Positions 52,865-61,343 of a DNA stretch of 64,000 nt are shown piece after piece. This DNA comes from Streptomyces sp. NBC_00775 (GTDB lineage: Bacteria; Actinomycetota; Actinomycetes; Streptomycetales; Streptomycetaceae). The stretch spans positions 10,044,001-10,108,000 of the forward strand of contig NZ_CP108938.1 of assembly GCF_036347135.1 (NCBI RefSeq). The letters run 5' to 3'. The position numbers were made by a program, and so were the translations under genes. How positions within the stretch are numbered: the first letter of the stretch is position 1; each line of letters begins with the position of its first letter. Below the pieces are notes generated by a model, which worked only from the letters and a program-made list of their open reading frames with translations, was not told the DNA's origin and ran no database searches.

Positions 52865-54172
52865 TCAACGCCGGTCGGGCGCGGCCGTATCGACCTCGCC
52901 CTTGCGGTGGACGCCCTTCGCCAGCAGACCGCCGAGGAACCCGGTGACCAGCCCCCACAGCACGGCGAACCCGAGCGCGGTCCATAGTTCGGGCTTCAGG
53001 AAGAGTTCCCCCTTCAGGCCCCCGCCGACGTCGCCGATGCCGAGGATCGACAGGCCGTAGTGCGCCGAGATCCGGCCGACCAGACAGATCATCAGCACGG
53101 TGAGCGCGAGCGCGACCGCCATGTGCACGGCGTGCTGCCAGGACCGCATCCGGGCCGGTGATCGGGCCGCCATCAGGAACGCGGCCGCGAGCAGCAGCAC
53201 CGCGTCGACGGCCATCAGCCACCACACCCTGCCGTCGTGCTCGGCGAGGGTGTGGAGGTTGAGCGTGGAGACGTCCGGGGTGCGCAGCACCTCGTCGAAC
53301 AGATGTGGCATCGGCAGCCCGAAGGGACCGTCCACGCGCCCGTTCCAGGTGGCGCCCAGCCCGATGGTGAAGGTGAGCCAGACGAGGTTCGGGAGTCCGA
53401 GGAGGATCACGGCGAACGTCTCGGAAGCGTGCCCACGCGTCGCCGCCACCACCAGTGCGATGACCAGGCCCAGGGCGACGCACGCGAGCAACAGCGCGAC
53501 CATGGCGTACGCGGCCGGACGCACCGACTCCTGGAAGCGCAGCAGCCGGGCGGGGAGCGGTGCCCCGCGCGAGACCAGCAGGGCGAGGACGAACACGCCC
53601 GCCAGCCACAGCACTCCGAAGAGCAGCGTCGGCGCCATGTCGGTCTTGAAGCCCACCTTGGGCGTGACACCGAACAGGTCGCCGACGTCGCCGATGGTCC
53701 CGTTCCCGAGGGAGACCGTGAAGTTCTGTCGGGCGAAGAGCCCGAGTCCGACCAGGGCCAGCACCCACAGGACGGCGATCCGGGCGGCCCACCCGGCCAG
53801 TTCGGGGGCGCCGGCGACGGCACGGTGCCGCAGCGGTCGCAGGAAGCCGGCCGCGATCACCAGGGCTCCGGCCAGCGTGACCGAGAGCGGAGTCACCGTC
53901 AGACCCGCCTGGGTGTCGGCGATGACTCCGGCGTCGCCCGCGAGCTCGATGGTGCCGCCGACCGCCGTCACCACGGTGGCCGCGACGACCCGCGGGAACG
54001 CGTTGTCGGGGAGATCCGTGGCGCCCGAGGCCCACAGCCCGAGCGCGGCGACCACCACCATGACGATCAGCCCGGCCAGCACCGCCACCACGGCCTGGAC
54101 CCAGCCGTGTCGGGCGGCCGTTCGCTCACCGCTGCGGGCAACTGCCTGGTCGGACGGTGTCTGGGGGCTCAC
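52865..54172 (-). CDS. Streptophobe-family integral membrane protein
   Basis: 435 residues with about nine to ten membrane helices and a hydrophilic N-terminus. The family, restricted to Streptomyces and relatives, is known only as very hydrophobic proteins: WVQAVVAVLAGLIVMVVVAALGLW, LFGVTPKVGFKTDMAPTLLFG, GLPNLVWLTFTIGLGATW, LWTALGFAVLWGLVTGFLGGLL. Often beside FHA or kinase genes, as here: it converges on the kinase gene (26 bases between stops). Function unknown. Confidence 0.85.
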   Translation of the reverse strand: MSPQTPSDQAVARSGERTAARHGWVQAVVAVLAGLIVMVVVAALGLWASGATDLPDNAFPRVVAATVVTAVGGTIELAGDAGVIADTQAGLTVTPLSVTLAGALVIAAGFLRPLRHRAVAGAPELAGWAARIAVLWVLALVGLGLFARQNFTVSLGNGTIGDVGDLFGVTPKVGFKTDMAPTLLFGVLWLAGVFVLALLVSRGAPLPARLLRFQESVRPAAYAMVALLLACVALGLVIALVVAATRGHASETFAVILLGLPNLVWLTFTIGLGATWNGRVDGPFGLPMPHLFDEVLRTPDVSTLNLHTLAEHDGRVWWLMAVDAVLLLAAAFLMAARSPARMRSWQHAVHMAVALALTVLMICLVGRISAHYGLSILGIGDVGGGLKGELFLKPELWTALGFAVLWGLVTGFLGGLLAKGVHRKGEVDTAAPDRR

Positions 54173-54335
54173 GCTGCCACGCTAAGCAGCGCCGACGCGG
54201 TCCGCCCCTCGGGAGGGCCGACCGCGTCAGCTTGCGGGCAGTACGGGACTGGAGCACACAATAGGTTCGTTGCGGAAGAAAGCGGCACAAAGCATTTCAG
54301 GTGCCGCAGGATCCCTACGCCTGGAAGAAGAGCTC

Positions 54336-55808
54336 GTGAGCGTCGAACCGCCGACTTCCGGCCGCCCCACCGGACCGCCTTCGGGCCCGCTGTCGGGTCC
54401 GTCGCAGCCGGGCCGGTCCGAACCCACCCCGACCCAGCCGATCGGCCGTCCGCCCTCGGAACCGCCGAGCGGTGCCTCCGGCGCCGGTGACAGCGGAGCG
54501 GGGAGCGGATCGGGCGGTACAGGTGGACCCTCCGGGCCCGGAGGTGGTCCGTCCGGGCCCGGAGAGCCGGGCAAGGGGCCAGAGGCCCCCTGGTGGAAGT
54601 CGGCGCCCCGCGTGGCGCTGCTCACCGGTGTCGTGGCCGCCGCGGTGATCCTGGGGCTCGTCTTCACCACCAACAACGGCGGCGGCAGCAAGAACACCGG
54701 CGGCGAGGTCTTCCTCCAGTCCGCGAGCAAGGCCGGCCCCGATCCGTTCACCGAGTCGACGGCGAAAAACAGTTCCACCGCGCCCGAGACAGCCACGGCG
54801 TCGGCCGCGTCGGAGTCCGCCCGGGTGACGCGCGGCGTGGACGGTTCCGCGCCCGGTCTCTACGGCGGCACCCAGAACGTCTCCAGCTGCAATGTGGAGA
54901 AGCAGATCAGCTCGCTCCAGGCGGACCCGGCGAAGAACAGGGCGTTCGCCTCGGTGGAGGGCATCCAGCCGTCCGCGGTCCCCGCGTATCTGCGCTCGCT
55001 CACCCCTGTACAGCTGCGTATGGACACCCGCGTCACCAACCACGGCTACCGCAACGGCGCCACCACCAGCTATCAGGCGGTCCTCCAGGCGGGCACCGCC
55101 GTCCTCGTCGACTCCCGCGGCGTGCCCCGCGTGCGCTGTGCGTGCGGCAACCCGCTGCTGGGGCCGGTCGCGCAGCAGACCACGCCCAAGCCGACCGGCG
55201 ACTCGTGGCCGTCGTACCGGACGCAGAACGTCGTGGTCGTCGCGCCCTCGACGACCATCATCAACGTGTTCGTCATCTTCGACCGTGACCACGACGTGTG
55301 GATCGCCCGGCACAGGGGCGACACCGGCCACCGCGACCACCAGACGAAGCCGCCGGCGCACCCTCCCACCCCGTCGGTGAGCATCTCGTCTCCGACTCCC
55401 AGCTCCCCGACCCCCAGCTCTCCGTCGCCGTGCGTCTCCGAGCCCAAGGGCTCGCACGGCACGTGCTCCCCGTCCTCCCCGTCGTCGTCCTCCTCGTCGC
55501 CCTCGTCGCCCTCGTCCTCCTCCTCGCCCTCGTCGTCCTCCTCCTCGCCTTCGTCGTCCTCCTCTTCGCCGTCTTCGCCGTCGTCACAGTCCTCGGATTC
55601 GTCATCGGCGTCCGAGTCCACGTCCACCGAGCCTCCGACGACCGCGTCGGAGTCGGAGTCGGAGTCGGCGTCGACCTCCGGCTCCGCGTCCGCCGATCTG
55701 ACGACAGAGTCCTCGTCGGAGTCCTCCTCCGCCGACACCTCCACGACGACGGAATCCTCGCCCTTCAGCGCCCCGGAGTCGTCCGAAGTGGTGTCCCCGG
55801 GGCCCTGA
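54336..55808 (+). CDS. DUF6777-like membrane protein with long Ser-rich tail
   Basis: 490 residues from GTG after GGAAGAAGAG. A 100-residue Pro/Gly/Ser-rich cytoplasmic head precedes one membrane helix (VALLTGVVAAAVILGLVFTT). An extracellular domain follows (GGEVFLQSASKAGPDPFTEST, GTQNVSSCNVEKQISSL, VDSRGVPRVRCACGNPLLGP) of the DUF6777 type with a C..CxC motif. The last 150 residues are nearly all Ser with Pro, Thr, Glu and Asp (SPSSSSSSP repeats), a wall-spanning or glycosylated stalk. The DNA there is a (TCC/TCG)n tract. Divergent from the streptophobe gene. Confidence 0.75.
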   Translation: MSVEPPTSGRPTGPPSGPLSGPSQPGRSEPTPTQPIGRPPSEPPSGASGAGDSGAGSGSGGTGGPSGPGGGPSGPGEPGKGPEAPWWKSAPRVALLTGVVAAAVILGLVFTTNNGGGSKNTGGEVFLQSASKAGPDPFTESTAKNSSTAPETATASAASESARVTRGVDGSAPGLYGGTQNVSSCNVEKQISSLQADPAKNRAFASVEGIQPSAVPAYLRSLTPVQLRMDTRVTNHGYRNGATTSYQAVLQAGTAVLVDSRGVPRVRCACGNPLLGPVAQQTTPKPTGDSWPSYRTQNVVVVAPSTTIINVFVIFDRDHDVWIARHRGDTGHRDHQTKPPAHPPTPSVSISSPTPSSPTPSSPSPCVSEPKGSHGTCSPSSPSSSSSSPSSPSSSSSPSSSSSSPSSSSSSPSSPSSQSSDSSSASESTSTEPPTTASESESESASTSGSASADLTTESSSESSSADTSTTTESSPFSAPESSEVVSPGP

Positions 55809-55861
55809 GAAGCGGAGCCCGAAGCCTCAGCCGATCCGCGGTCGGGGAGCCGGAGCCGTTG

Positions 55862-57592
55862 TCACTTCCGGTAGCCGAGGACGGTCATCATGCCGGACTC
55901 GGAGTGGTACTGGTTGTGGCAGTGGAGCATCCACAGGCCCGGGTTGTCGGCGTTGAATTCGACGACGATCTTGCGGTGCGGCAGTACGTAGGCGGTGTCC
56001 TTGCGGGCTCCGGCCGCGTCGATGCCCCTGAGCGCGAAGGTGTGGCCGTGCAGATGGATGGGATGCCACATGTCGGTGGCGTTGATGAGGGTCAGGCGGA
56101 CCCGTTCACCCTCCCGGACCGGATGGCGTTCCTCGATGGAGTAGGGCCGGTGGTCGAAGCTCCAGTCGAACTTCCTCATGCCGCCGGTCAGTCTGATGCG
56201 CATCTCGCGGTCCGGCTCGCGGTGGCAGAGGGCGACGGATTCGTCCGGCACGAGGCGTCTGGCCGGCACGACCCGGCCGTCGAGCTCCGCCGGATGTGCG
56301 GAGGGGTGGGGGCGGCCTCCGCTGCCGGTACGCAGGACGGCGAGGGCTTGTGCGTTCTTGCCCTCGGCGAGTGCGACCAGCGGGAACACCCCGTCCTTGG
56401 CGGTGATCAGCACGTCATAGCGTTCGGCCATACCGATCAGCAGCGCCTCCGTCTTCTTGTGCTCGACCGGGTAGCCGTCCGTGTGCGTCACCGTCATCTC
56501 GTGACCGCCCAGCGCCACCCGGAAGGCGGTGTCGCCCCCGGCGTTGATGATCCGCAGCCGGATGCGGTCGCCGGGGCGGGCCCGGAAGACCGAAGGAGCG
56601 TGCGGGAGGCGGCCGTTGACCAGGTAGTACGGGTAGGCGATGTTGCCGCCCTCGCCGTGCAGCATGCGGCTGTGGGAGTTCCGCAGGATGCGGGAGGGGC
56701 CGTTGGACCTGTCGTGATCCGACGCGTGCCCGTCGGCGGACATGTCGTGGCCGGAGCCGTCGCCGGCGTCGTCCTCGCCCATGTCCATCGGCGCACCATT
56801 GCCGTGCCGCAACTGTGCGAGCACGCGGTCCGGATTGGAGCCGCCCACGCCATCCAGCCAGTCGTCCAGGACGACGACCCACTCCTTGTCGTAGGACAAC
56901 GGCTCCTTGGGGTCCTCGACGATGAGCGGTGCGTACAGGCCGCGGTCCAGCTGGAGTCCCGAGTGCGAATGCAGCCAGTACGTACCCGGGTGTGACACGG
57001 CGAAGCGGTAGGTGAAGTCCGCGCCGGGCTGGATGGAGTACTGGGTCAGGCCCGGGACGCCGTCCATGTCACAGCGCATCCGGACACCGTGCGAGTGCAG
57101 CGTTGTCGACACGGGCAGGTGGTTGGCGAGCCTCAGATTGAGGATGTCGCCCGCGGTGACCCGGACCTCCTTGCCGGGCAGTGCGTCGCCGTACGCCCAC
57201 GACCTGACGGTCCGCCCGCCCAGGTCGAGGGATGTCTCGGTGGCGGTCAACATGAACGTGCGGAGGCGGCCGTGCCCGCGCTCCTGCTCGGCGGCGATGA
57301 CCTCGGGATCGGACGGGTTCACGTATCCCTTGGGCCCCTTGGGGACAAAGGGTCTGCCGCCATGGTCATGGCCGGTGGTCCTGGCCTGCGAGTGCGCGCC
57401 GGTCCCCGAGTGCGAGCCGTCCCCCGAGTGCGACCCGGGCCCGGGTCGAGGGCTGGACCCGGAGCGGGATCCGGCCCCCGAGCGGGCGCCGGCCTCGGAG
57501 GGGGAGTCGGACCCGGAACAGGCGGCCAGCAGTCCCGAGCCGGCGGCCACGATCGAGGCGCCGAGCAAGGTGCGCCGCGTAGGTGTGTGCAT
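55862..57592 (-). CDS. Multicopper oxidase lipoprotein
   Basis: 576 residues; ATG reading HTPTRRTLLGASIVAAGSGLLAAC, a TAT-type lipoprotein signal with lipobox. Then about 60 residues of Gly/Ser/His-rich low complexity (GSHSGDGSHSGTG). Three cupredoxin domains with all copper motifs: TTLHSHGVRM, YWLHSHSGLQ, HPIHLHGHTF and HCHNQYHSESGMM, the last giving the type-1 Met ligand. A Met/His-rich loop (APMDMGEDDAGDGSGHDM) resembles the copper-sensing insert of CueO-like oxidases. Probably a copper(I)/phenol oxidase. Upstream lies a CACAC-n6-GTGTG inverted repeat. Confidence 0.92.
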   Translation of the reverse strand: MHTPTRRTLLGASIVAAGSGLLAACSGSDSPSEAGARSGAGSRSGSSPRPGPGSHSGDGSHSGTGAHSQARTTGHDHGGRPFVPKGPKGYVNPSDPEVIAAEQERGHGRLRTFMLTATETSLDLGGRTVRSWAYGDALPGKEVRVTAGDILNLRLANHLPVSTTLHSHGVRMRCDMDGVPGLTQYSIQPGADFTYRFAVSHPGTYWLHSHSGLQLDRGLYAPLIVEDPKEPLSYDKEWVVVLDDWLDGVGGSNPDRVLAQLRHGNGAPMDMGEDDAGDGSGHDMSADGHASDHDRSNGPSRILRNSHSRMLHGEGGNIAYPYYLVNGRLPHAPSVFRARPGDRIRLRIINAGGDTAFRVALGGHEMTVTHTDGYPVEHKKTEALLIGMAERYDVLITAKDGVFPLVALAEGKNAQALAVLRTGSGGRPHPSAHPAELDGRVVPARRLVPDESVALCHREPDREMRIRLTGGMRKFDWSFDHRPYSIEERHPVREGERVRLTLINATDMWHPIHLHGHTFALRGIDAAGARKDTAYVLPHRKIVVEFNADNPGLWMLHCHNQYHSESGMMTVLGYRK

Positions 57593-57646
57593 GAATGAAT
57601 AACACACGTTTTAGTGTGATATGTCCGAGAACTGAGGCGGCGCGTC

Positions 57647-58129
57647 TCATGAATCTCGCGAATCGAACGACAGCCCGTTCTCATCCAGCGCGTTGAAGAC
57701 CGTGACGCGCCCCTGGGGAAAGACGAAGCTGACGTCCACGGCACCCAGAGCGACATCCCGACCCGTCCACTCCAGCAGTTCGACCTCCTGCAAGGGCTGG
57801 TCGAGCAGGGCCCGCGTCCCAGGGAACGGGTCCCGCCGCCACCGGAGTGCGAAGCCGGGCCACTTCACGGGCCGTTGGGGGTCGATCGAGTTCCAGGTGA
57901 CCGACAGGTCGTCGAACTTCCAGTGATTGACCTCGACCTGCTCACCTCCGAAGTCGAACAGAACGGGACAGTCGGCGAACCACTCGTCGTCGTGAAGGTC
58001 CCAGACCGCCCAGACACGGGTCAGCGGACGACCGGTGAGGGCGCGCAACCGCTCGCCGTGCGCGGCTTTGACGGCGGACGCGCCGTTCATCCAGCGAGGT
58101 CCGTAGCCCGCGATTCCGAAGTCGAACAC
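57647..58129 (-). CDS. Hypothetical soluble protein
   Basis: 160 residues from GTG (FDFGIAGYGPRWMNG), with an internal ATG (58090) as alternative. Sequence: RPLTRVWAVWDLHDDEWFADCPVLFDFGGEQVEVNHWKFDDLSVTWNSID, then FALRWRRDPFPG and VDVSFVFPQGRVTVFNALDENGLSF. Relatives occur widely in actinomycetes without known role; the fold looks all-beta with Trp-rich strands. Divergent from the DinB/DUF664 gene with starts 90 bases apart. Confidence 0.65.
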   Translation of the reverse strand: MFDFGIAGYGPRWMNGASAVKAAHGERLRALTGRPLTRVWAVWDLHDDEWFADCPVLFDFGGEQVEVNHWKFDDLSVTWNSIDPQRPVKWPGFALRWRRDPFPGTRALLDQPLQEVELLEWTGRDVALGAVDVSFVFPQGRVTVFNALDENGLSFDSRDS

Positions 58130-58218
58130 GCGAAGGATTGTGGCAGGGACGGCAGGAGGACCGGCGGGCGGTGGAAAACCGGTGGCGGATCGTGTGGTGG
58201 CGATCGATGCTCGTGGGC

Positions 58219-58809
58219 ATGGCTGACAGCGTCCGACCGGAGTCCGGTGACAGTCCCGGGATTGAGCGGAGCTTCGGATGGTGGGACATGTTCCTGCATC
58301 CGGACCAGGATCCGCGGTCCGACGGAGGGTTCGTGGGGGAGCGGGACACGCTGGTCGGGTTTCTGCGGGACCAGCGGCTGACGTTGGAGATGAAGTGCGC
58401 AGGGCTCGACGCCGAGGCGATGGCCAGGCGCTCGGTCGAGCCCTCGAACCTGTCGCTGCTCGGGCTCGTGCGGCATCTCGCCGGGGTCGAACAAGCGTGG
58501 TTCCGGCGGGTGATGGCCGGACAGGACGTGCCACGGCACTACCGCTCCGACGACGATCCGGACGGAGACTTCAACGGCGCGCTGCCCGACCCCGAGTCCG
58601 TCGCACAGGCCTGGGACACCTGGCGCTCCGAAGTCGCCTTCGCCGAACGGTTCGTGGCCGAGGCCCCCGACCTGGGCGTCACCGGCACGCACGACGGCGA
58701 GCCCATCGCTCTCCGCGAGGTGCTGGTGCACATGATCGAGGAGTACGCCCGGCACAACGGCCACGCGGACTTCCTGCGCGAGCGGATCGACGGCCGGGTG
58801 GGGCAGTAG
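58219..58809 (+). CDS. DinB/DUF664 family protein
   Basis: 196 residues from ATG ADSVRPESG (another ATG four codons upstream possible). DUF664 four-helix bundle: ERDTLVGFLRDQRLTLEMKCAGLD, SLLGLVRHLAGVEQAWFRRVMAG, and LREVLVHMIEEYARHNGHADFLRERIDG with the HxxxYxxHxGH metal motif. Typical mycothiol-dependent transferase or DinB relative. Stands alone before popR. Confidence 0.85.
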   Translation: MADSVRPESGDSPGIERSFGWWDMFLHPDQDPRSDGGFVGERDTLVGFLRDQRLTLEMKCAGLDAEAMARRSVEPSNLSLLGLVRHLAGVEQAWFRRVMAGQDVPRHYRSDDDPDGDFNGALPDPESVAQAWDTWRSEVAFAERFVAEAPDLGVTGTHDGEPIALREVLVHMIEEYARHNGHADFLRERIDGRVGQ

Positions 58810-58890
58810 CCCCCCGCAGGGCGCCCCGGATTCACCGAGAGCAGAACGCCGATCCCTTCCCCCACGGCCCAGCGCTTCTAGGCTGAAGGG

Positions 58891-59343
58891 GTGAGCAACC
58901 AAGCGCCGAACAGCAACCAAGCGCCGGACGAAGCCCGCGTCATCCCGCTGCGCCCGGCCGCCGCCCCGGCACGCGCGCCGCAGCGGCCCCGGCCGGTCCT
59001 CGCGCCACGGCAGGCGCCACCGGCCCCCGCCGGCCGGGAACCGCTGTGGCGCGACGTCGTCGGCGACGTCCTGCGGCACGAGCGCCTCGCCCAGGAGCGC
59101 ACCCTGAAGGACGTGGCCGACGCGGCCCGGATCTCCATGCCGTACCTCTCCGAGCTGGAGCGCGGCCGCAAGGAGGCTTCCTCCGAAGTCCTCGCGGCCG
59201 CCGCCCGCGCCCTGGGCCTCGGCCTCACCGACCTGCTGTCGCTGGCCCAGGACGAACTCACCCGGCTCGACCGTGTGAGGCCGGGCCGCGCCACCCCGAG
59301 GGCCTCGACCTCGCGGTACGACGGCATGTGCCTGGCTGCCTGA
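58891..59343 (+). CDS. popR: PopR-like HTH activator of clpP3-clpP4
   Basis: 150 residues from GTG. A Pro/Ala/Arg-rich N-terminus (residues 15-50) leads to an XRE helix-turn-helix (VLRHERLAQERTLKDVADAARISMPYLSELERGRKEASSEVLAAAARALGL). The C-terminus is MCLAA. In S. lividans, PopR activates clpP3 clpP4 and is degraded through ClpP1P2 dependent on its terminal Ala-Ala; both the neighbourhood and the LAA end agree here. It faces the clpP4-clpP3 operon, stops 40 bases apart. Confidence 0.85.
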   Translation: MSNQAPNSNQAPDEARVIPLRPAAAPARAPQRPRPVLAPRQAPPAPAGREPLWRDVVGDVLRHERLAQERTLKDVADAARISMPYLSELERGRKEASSEVLAAAARALGLGLTDLLSLAQDELTRLDRVRPGRATPRASTSRYDGMCLAA

Positions 59344-59383
59344 CCGGCCCGTGGTGGTCCGGCCCTCGGCGCGACCCCGGTTG

Positions 59384-59986
59384 TCAGACCACCGCGAGCC
59401 GCCGGCTCACCACCTCGTCCACGATCCCGTACGCCACCGCCTCCTGTGCGGTGAAGACCTTGTCGCGGTCCATGTCCGCGCGCAGTGTCGCGACGTCGTG
59501 GTGCGTGTGCCGGGAGAGGACCTCCTCGACCTGGGAGCGGATGCGGAGCATCTCCTTGGCCTGGAGAGTGAGGTCCGAGACCGTGCCCTGCCGGCCGCCG
59601 CTGGCCGGCTGGCCGAGCAGCACCCGCGCGTGCTCCAGCACGAACCGCCGCCCCGGATCGCCCCCGGCCAGCAGCACCGCCGCCGTCGAGGCCGCCTGCC
59701 CGACGCAGAACGTCGAGATCGGCGCCTGCACGAACGTCATCGTGTCGTAGATCGCCATGAGCGAAGTGAACGAACCACCGGGCGAGTTGATGTAGATCGC
59801 GATCTCGCTCTCCGGGTTCGAGGACTCCAGATGGAGGAGTTGCGCGATGACGACGTTCGCGACGCCGTCGTCGATCTCCGTGCCGAGAAAGATGATCCGC
59901 TCGGACAGCAGCCGGCTGAAGACGTCGTACGACCGCTCGCCCTGCGGGGTCCGCTCGATGACGTTCGGAATCGTGTACGTACCCAT
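59384..59986 (-). CDS. clpP4: ClpP4, probably inactive ClpP-family subunit
   Basis: 200 residues. ClpP fold with [34 protein letters not shown] (Ser100) and [19 protein letters not shown] (Asp). The segment normally reading MMHQP is LLGQP here, so the catalytic His is Gly125 and the triad is broken. It presumably works as a partner of ClpP3 in a mixed barrel, like other degenerate ClpP/ClpR subunits. Start one base after the clpP3 stop; same transcript. Confidence 0.9.
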   Translation of the reverse strand: MGTYTIPNVIERTPQGERSYDVFSRLLSERIIFLGTEIDDGVANVVIAQLLHLESSNPESEIAIYINSPGGSFTSLMAIYDTMTFVQAPISTFCVGQAASTAAVLLAGGDPGRRFVLEHARVLLGQPASGGRQGTVSDLTLQAKEMLRIRSQVEEVLSRHTHHDVATLRADMDRDKVFTAQEAVAYGIVDEVVSRRLAVV

Positions 59987-59987
59987 G

Positions 59988-60641
59988 TCAGAGTCCCATC
60001 CGGCGCCGTGACGCGGCCGGGCGGACGTCGTCGAGCGACTCCACGACCCGGTCAACCATGCCGTATTCCTTGGCCTGCTCGGCCGTGAACCAGCGGTCGC
60101 GGTCGCCGTCCCGGGAGATCGTCTCCTCGCTCTGGCCGGTGTGCTCCGCGGTGATCCGCTCGATGGCCTTCTTCGTGAACTCCAGGTTCTGCGCCTGGAT
60201 TTCGATGTCGGCGGTGGTGCCGCCGATGCCGGCCGACGGCTGGTGCATCATGATCCGCGCGTTCGGCAGCGCGAAGCGCTTCCCATGCGTGCCCACGCTG
60301 AGCAGGAACTGGCCCATGCTCGCCGCGAATCCCATGACGAGCGTCGAGACGTCGTTCGGGATCAGCCGCATCGTGTCGTAGATCGCGAGGCCCGCGGTCA
60401 CCGATCCGCCCGGACTGTTGAGGTACAGGCTGATGTCGGTCCGCGCGTCCTCCGCCGACAGCAGGAGCAGTTGCGCGCAGACCCGGTTCGCGGAGACCTC
60501 GTCGACCTGCGTGCCGAGAAAGACGATCCGCTGGGCGAGCAGCTGCGCGGCCAGATGGTCGTCGAAGCGTGTCGCAGGGGTGTCGCCCTCCTCGGCCCGT
60601 GGCGCACGGGCCGGGTCCCAGCCGGTGATGAGTGGAGTCAT
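59988..60641 (-). CDS. clpP3: ClpP3, ATP-dependent Clp protease proteolytic subunit
   Basis: 217 residues, ATG with AGGAGG. Complete triad: Ser108 in FAASMGQF, His133 in MMHQP, and Asp in [19 protein letters not shown]. Sequence [18 protein letters not shown] conserved. The clpP3-clpP4 pair is a back-up Clp protease, expressed when ClpP1P2 fails because PopR is then stabilised. First gene of the operon; the 90-base region before it holds an inverted repeat likely bound by PopR. Confidence 0.93.
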   Translation of the reverse strand: MTPLITGWDPARAPRAEEGDTPATRFDDHLAAQLLAQRIVFLGTQVDEVSANRVCAQLLLLSAEDARTDISLYLNSPGGSVTAGLAIYDTMRLIPNDVSTLVMGFAASMGQFLLSVGTHGKRFALPNARIMMHQPSAGIGGTTADIEIQAQNLEFTKKAIERITAEHTGQSEETISRDGDRDRWFTAEQAKEYGMVDRVVESLDDVRPAASRRRMGL

Positions 60642-60727
60642 CGGTCCTCCTAGTCGTGACGCGGCTGCCGTCGCCGCACACGCTCCACTCTCGGCCCGAA
60701 CACGCCCGTGGATCAGCTTTCTCGGCC

Positions 60728-60745
60728 CGCAGCAGATTCGCTGCG
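60728..60745. promoter_or_regulatory. Candidate PopR operator before clpP3
   Basis: CGCAGC-AGATTC-GCTGCG, a perfect 6+6 inverted repeat, about 90 bases before the clpP3 start; the right arm runs on into GAGCAGA, a direct echo of GCAGCAGA on the left. It is the only symmetric element in the 139-base gap. Confidence 0.5.
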
Positions 60746-60780
60746 AGCAGAGGTCCACGTCGAGATCTACGGCACCGGCC

Positions 60781-61212
60781 TCATCGGCGGGTACGGGACC
60801 GGGCCTCGCTCGGCGGGCGGATGAACTGGAGTTCCAGGGTGACCGGGGGTTCGGCGATGCCCGGTCCTCCGGCGGCCGCCCACCGCAGCACCTCGTCCGT
60901 GCAGTCGTCGTCCATGGCGAAGCCGATCCACGTGGGCCGGCCGCCGGCCCGGCGCCCGGCCCCGGACGGCTGCACGACGATGACGTTCGCCTGGTCGCAC
61001 GGGCCGAGACAGTCCGTCGTACGCACGGCGAAACGGCCACCGGAGGCGTCGGCACCGGCGCGCAGCCGGTCCAACTGCCAGTCGTGGTCGATGTCGGGGT
61101 ACTTGCGCGGGTTGCCGCAGCAGCAGCCCCGGCAGACGACCAGGGTGCAGGGCCGCGAAGCGGCGGCGCCTATCGCGGTCCTGCGAAAGCTCTGGGGCGT
61201 TGCGCCGGTCAC
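60781..61212 (-). CDS. Thioredoxin-like [2Fe-2S] ferredoxin domain protein
   Basis: 143 residues. TLVVCRGCCCGNPRKYP (residues about 23-39) and TDCLGPCDQANVIVV (about 65-80) supply the four Cys of a thioredoxin-fold [2Fe-2S] cluster. The C-terminus has a TWIGFAMDDDCTDEVLRWAAAGGP segment. Relatives are often annotated as (2Fe-2S) ferredoxin domain proteins in cobalamin or metal contexts, but none of those genes is adjacent. Same direction as clpP3 but 139 bases upstream. Confidence 0.85.
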   Translation of the reverse strand: MTGATPQSFRRTAIGAAASRPCTLVVCRGCCCGNPRKYPDIDHDWQLDRLRAGADASGGRFAVRTTDCLGPCDQANVIVVQPSGAGRRAGGRPTWIGFAMDDDCTDEVLRWAAAGGPGIAEPPVTLELQFIRPPSEARSRTRR

Positions 61213-61343
61213 GGGGATGCGGGTCCTTTCACCTGGGGTGCCGTTCGCCGGAGGACGGAGTTCTCACGGGTGGCGCCGGTGATCACGGTACGAGACGGCT
61301 CCCACCCGGTGTTGATCACCCCCTGTGCGAGGAGCCCGTGCCG

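Noticed and set aside
55298..56995. 565-codon plus ORF across the multicopper oxidase
   Set aside because: Antisense of the multicopper oxidase with Val/Gly-rich, featureless translation; the minus strand carries all copper motifs.
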